From assembly GCA_002500765.1 (NCBI GenBank), contig DLSX01000119.1:993-35535 (forward strand): 34,543 bases of DNA, read 5' to 3'. Within the stretch, counting starts at the first letter, position 1. Each line of letters starts with the position of its first letter. The DNA is from Neorhizobium sp. UBA7851. GTDB taxonomy: Bacteria; Pseudomonadota; Alphaproteobacteria; Rhizobiales; Rhizobiaceae. The notes beneath the pieces were generated by a model. The model was not told the origin of the DNA, made no database searches, and saw only the letters and a list, made by a program, of their open reading frames with translations. Made by a program: the position numbers and the translations under genes. Of the stretch, positions 32,565 to 34,543 are shown piece by piece.

Positions 32565-33353
32565 TTATATATGTAAATCGGAGATGAAGTCGTAGACCCT
32601 GCCGTTATAGCGCGTCTCTGTGAATTCGACGGCGCGGCCATCTTCAAGGAAGCAGCGACGTTCGGCCACCAGCATCGGCGTTTGCGGAGGCGCCTGCAGC
32701 AATTCAGCTTCGGCAACCGACATCACATCCGCACGAATGCGCTGGAAACCGTGATGGGGCCGGGCGGCGAGCGAAGCCAGCGTCTCATAGAGCGAATGCT
32801 TGATCAGCATGGCGTCGGGTAGGATGGATTTGGGCACAACGGCCCTTTCCAGGGCAATAGGAGTGCCATCGGCATAGCGCACGCGGATCAGGCGAATGAC
32901 TTCTGTCTGCACAGGCAGGCCAAGCGCCATCGTTTCGTGAAGCGTCCCAATGACGCTGCCGCGCGAAATCCAGGTAAAGCTCGGTTCCATGCCGCGCGCA
33001 CGAATTTCGTCGGAAAAACCGGTCAGGTTGGGAAGATCCTTGCGGACGCGTGTCTGGACCACTGTTCGGGCGCCGTGGCGGCGATTGACCCGGCCTTCGC
33101 CTTCAAGTTCGGCAATCGCGCGGCGCACCGAGACACGCGAGATGTTGAGGTGCTCCGCCAGCAGTCGCTCGCTTGGCAGGCTGCGTCCGCGGCCCAGATG
33201 CCCACCATCTATCGCATCGGCAAGCGCCATTGCGAGCCGCATATAGATGGGCGAATGGTCGTTTGAGCCTACAAGGCTCGCAGCCAGACGGTCGAGAAGT
33301 GCGTCTTGCCGAGTTGTGGCCTCTACAATGTCCTGCGGCAGTTTCGAGTTCAA
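32565..33353 (-). CDS. GntR regulator, HutC/UTRA subfamily, TTG start
   Basis: This 262-residue regulator has a winged-helix domain (about 34-105; LPSERLLAEHLNISRVSVRR) and a C-terminal UTRA ligand-binding domain (about 120-262; RLIRVRYADGTPIALERAVV, ending ETRYNGRVYDFISDLHI). It is divergent from nanEK and so likely regulates it. The first usable codon is TTG at 33353: an in-frame TAA lies about seven codons upstream, and the next ATG falls inside the DNA-binding domain. UTRA regulators of amino-sugar genes (NagR/YvoA) sense phosphorylated amino sugars such as GlcN-6-P or GlcNAc-6-P, which fits the NanEK product. Confidence 0.88.
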   Translation of the reverse strand: MNSKLPQDIVEATTRQDALLDRLAASLVGSNDHSPIYMRLAMALADAIDGGHLGRGRSLPSERLLAEHLNISRVSVRRAIAELEGEGRVNRRHGARTVVQTRVRKDLPNLTGFSDEIRARGMEPSFTWISRGSVIGTLHETMALGLPVQTEVIRLIRVRYADGTPIALERAVVPKSILPDAMLIKHSLYETLASLAARPHHGFQRIRADVMSVAEAELLQAPPQTPMLVAERRCFLEDGRAVEFTETRYNGRVYDFISDLHI

Positions 33354-33454
33354 GAAGGATAACCTCGTTCGAATTTAATGCGGGGCGCAGCCGGCATGTC
33401 GCCTAGTTCTCTGAAAATTCCGATGATATTTCAAGTCCCATGTGCCCACATGTA

Positions 33455-33500
33455 GACCAGTAAACTTGCAGTTAGTGGATACTGGTTGTCATCTGGTATT
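33455..33500. promoter_or_regulatory. Divergent promoter region with TGGT/ACCA half-sites
   Basis: The 190-bp gap between the UTRA regulator and nanEK holds gaccag (33455-33460), actggt (33481-33486) and ctggtatt (33493-33500). Inverted TGGT/ACCA elements are the usual target of NagR/HutC-type GntR proteins. The spacing is irregular, so the exact operator is not defined. Confidence 0.4.
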
Positions 33501-33543
33501 AATTCGCTTAGCGTGTGCCCTGCTGATGAAAGGTGTGGTCAAC

Positions 33544-34543
33544 GTGCTTACTGAAATTCTCAAGAACGGCCTTATCGTTTCCTGCCAACCCGTGCCCGGC
33601 GGTGCAATGGACGATAGCCCGTATGTCGTCGCTTTTGCACTTGCGGCTCTTTCCGCAGGTGCGGCCGGGCTACGCATTGAATCGGCGCGTTACGTCGCAG
33701 CCGTTCGGGCCGCAACCGACGCCCCTGTTATCGGTCTCATCAAGCGCGATCTCGACGACAGCCCGGTGCGCATCACCCCCTTCCTCGACGACGTGACAGC
33801 GCTCGCCGATGCGGGTGCCGATATTATCGCTTTTGACGCAACCGACCGGGTTCGTCCGGCAAGCGTGGCGGCATTGGCAAAAGCTGTCCGCGACGCCGGA
33901 AAGCTATCCATGGCCGACTGCAGCTGCGTCGAGGATGCGCGCCACGCCCTATCCGTTGGTGTCGATTTCGTCGGCTCGACGATGTCCGGCTATGCGGGTG
34001 GACCTGAGCCGGTCGACCCCGACATCGCGCTTGTCGCAGCTCTGCGCGAATTGACGCCGAACGTGATTGCAGAGGGACGTATCCGCACTCCCGAACACGC
34101 CCAGGCCGCTGCTCGCGCCGGTGCCGCCTGTGTGGTCGTCGGTTCCGCCATTACGCGCACGGAACATGTGACTGCCTGGTTCAGGGATGCGTTGAACGAC
34201 GTTTACGCCCCGGCGGCGGCTCCGGTAGTGCTCGCAATCGATCTCGGCGGAACCAAGACCATGGCTTCGCTGGTCCAGGCCGGCGAGGTAGTCGAAACCG
34301 TGTTCATCCAGACCGATCGCGCCGGTTCCCCCGAGAGCTGGCTCGATGCGATCGCAGCGGCCACACGCGACTGGAAAGGTCGCTATGCTGCGGTTGGCAT
34401 TGCTGTGACGGGTGCGGTGCAGGCAGGATGCTGGCGCGCCATGAACAGGGCGACGCTTGGCATCGAGGGCGAGTTTGCGCTCGAAACCCGCGCGGCGCAA
34501 ATCTTCAGCGCCCCGACGGTCGCGGCCAACGATGCCCAGGCCG
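33544..34543 (+). CDS. nanEK: NanE-NanK fusion: ManNAc-6-P 2-epimerase / ManNAc kinase, 3' partial
   Basis: The frame is open from here to the window edge (333 codons seen). The NanE half (about 1-222) converts ManNAc-6-P to GlcNAc-6-P; it has NGLIVSCQPVPGGAMD, catalytic lysine K67 (GLIKRD) and E178 (VIAEGRIRTPEHA). A short AAAP linker leads to a ROK-family kinase with the ATP motif DLGGTK (233-238) and the catalytic aspartate D330 in VAANDAQA, right at the edge. The start is either GTG 33544 (aaagg 10 bases upstream) or ATG 33526 in the same frame. Fusion order NanE then NanK places both sialic-acid steps in one protein. The downstream part and any nagA/nagB are outside the window. Confidence 0.92.
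   Translation, partial: MLTEILKNGLIVSCQPVPGGAMDDSPYVVAFALAALSAGAAGLRIESARYVAAVRAATDAPVIGLIKRDLDDSPVRITPFLDDVTALADAGADIIAFDATDRVRPASVAALAKAVRDAGKLSMADCSCVEDARHALSVGVDFVGSTMSGYAGGPEPVDPDIALVAALRELTPNVIAEGRIRTPEHAQAAARAGAACVVVGSAITRTEHVTAWFRDALNDVYAPAAAPVVLAIDLGGTKTMASLVQAGEVVETVFIQTDRAGSPESWLDAIAAATRDWKGRYAAVGIAVTGAVQAGCWRAMNRATLGIEGEFALETRAAQIFSAPTVAANDAQA

Noticed and set aside
33533..33796. Plus-strand open frame beginning at 33533
   Set aside because: It is out of frame with the clearly conserved NanE reading frame and has no recognisable content.
1..34543. CRISPR arrays, rRNA genes, tRNA genes, phage structural genes, toxin-antitoxin or defence systems
   Set aside because: I looked for regular short repeats, conserved RNA motifs and hallmark proteins and found none I could support.

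Overview
The window looks like an accessory replicon or catabolic region of a Rhizobiaceae member (Agrobacterium/Rhizobium/Neorhizobium group). I base this on the GC-rich alphaproteobacterial coding style, a run of ABC sugar-uptake operons, a D-allulose (psicose) 3-epimerase that matches in length and active-site numbering what I recall of the Agrobacterium tumefaciens enzyme, an FrcK-like kinase, and a dnaE2 (imuC-type) fragment. No database was searched; family calls come from motifs and recall.

Layout. (1) 1-5872, plus strand: the end of an RND membrane-fusion protein, a complete RND pump, and an OmpR/EnvZ-type two-component pair, forming an efflux locus with its probable regulator. (2) 6040-14841, plus strand: a LacI regulator with two tandem operator-like palindromes, a CUT1-type sugar ABC transporter, two SDR dehydrogenases, an FrcK-like kinase and the D-allulose 3-epimerase. 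This reads as an uptake and catabolic operon for a ketose or polyol. (3) 14842-16137: a gene graveyard in which a dnaE2 fragment, the left end of an IS481-family element and a LacI gene without its N-terminus (several frameshifts) lie end to end. (4) 16138-23746: a LacI repressor (minus) divergent from a second CUT1 ABC transporter and a heparinase II/III-type protein without a signal peptide, suggesting import and cytoplasmic cleavage of a uronate-containing oligosaccharide. (5) 23747-24280: mostly non-coding, with an IS3-family orfA/orfB relic. (6) 24281-32379, minus strand: a tight eight-gene operon: FadR-type GntR regulator, Dpp/Opp-type ABC transporter (SBP, two permeases, two ATPases) and two different DapA/NanA-family lyases. 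(7) 32565-34543: a UTRA-type GntR regulator (minus, TTG start) divergent from a NanE-NanK fusion gene that runs off the right edge.

Regions 6 and 7 together suggest a catabolic island for sialic acid or a related nonulosonic acid: uptake by a peptide-type ABC transporter, aldol cleavage by a DapA-family lyase, then phosphorylation and epimerisation by NanEK to GlcNAc-6-P. The substrate is inferred, not shown. Two features recur: each of the three substrate-binding-protein genes is followed by one or more perfect stem-loops before the first permease gene, and the LacI-type regulators each have operator-like sequence close by. There is no CRISPR array, rRNA or tRNA that I can support.
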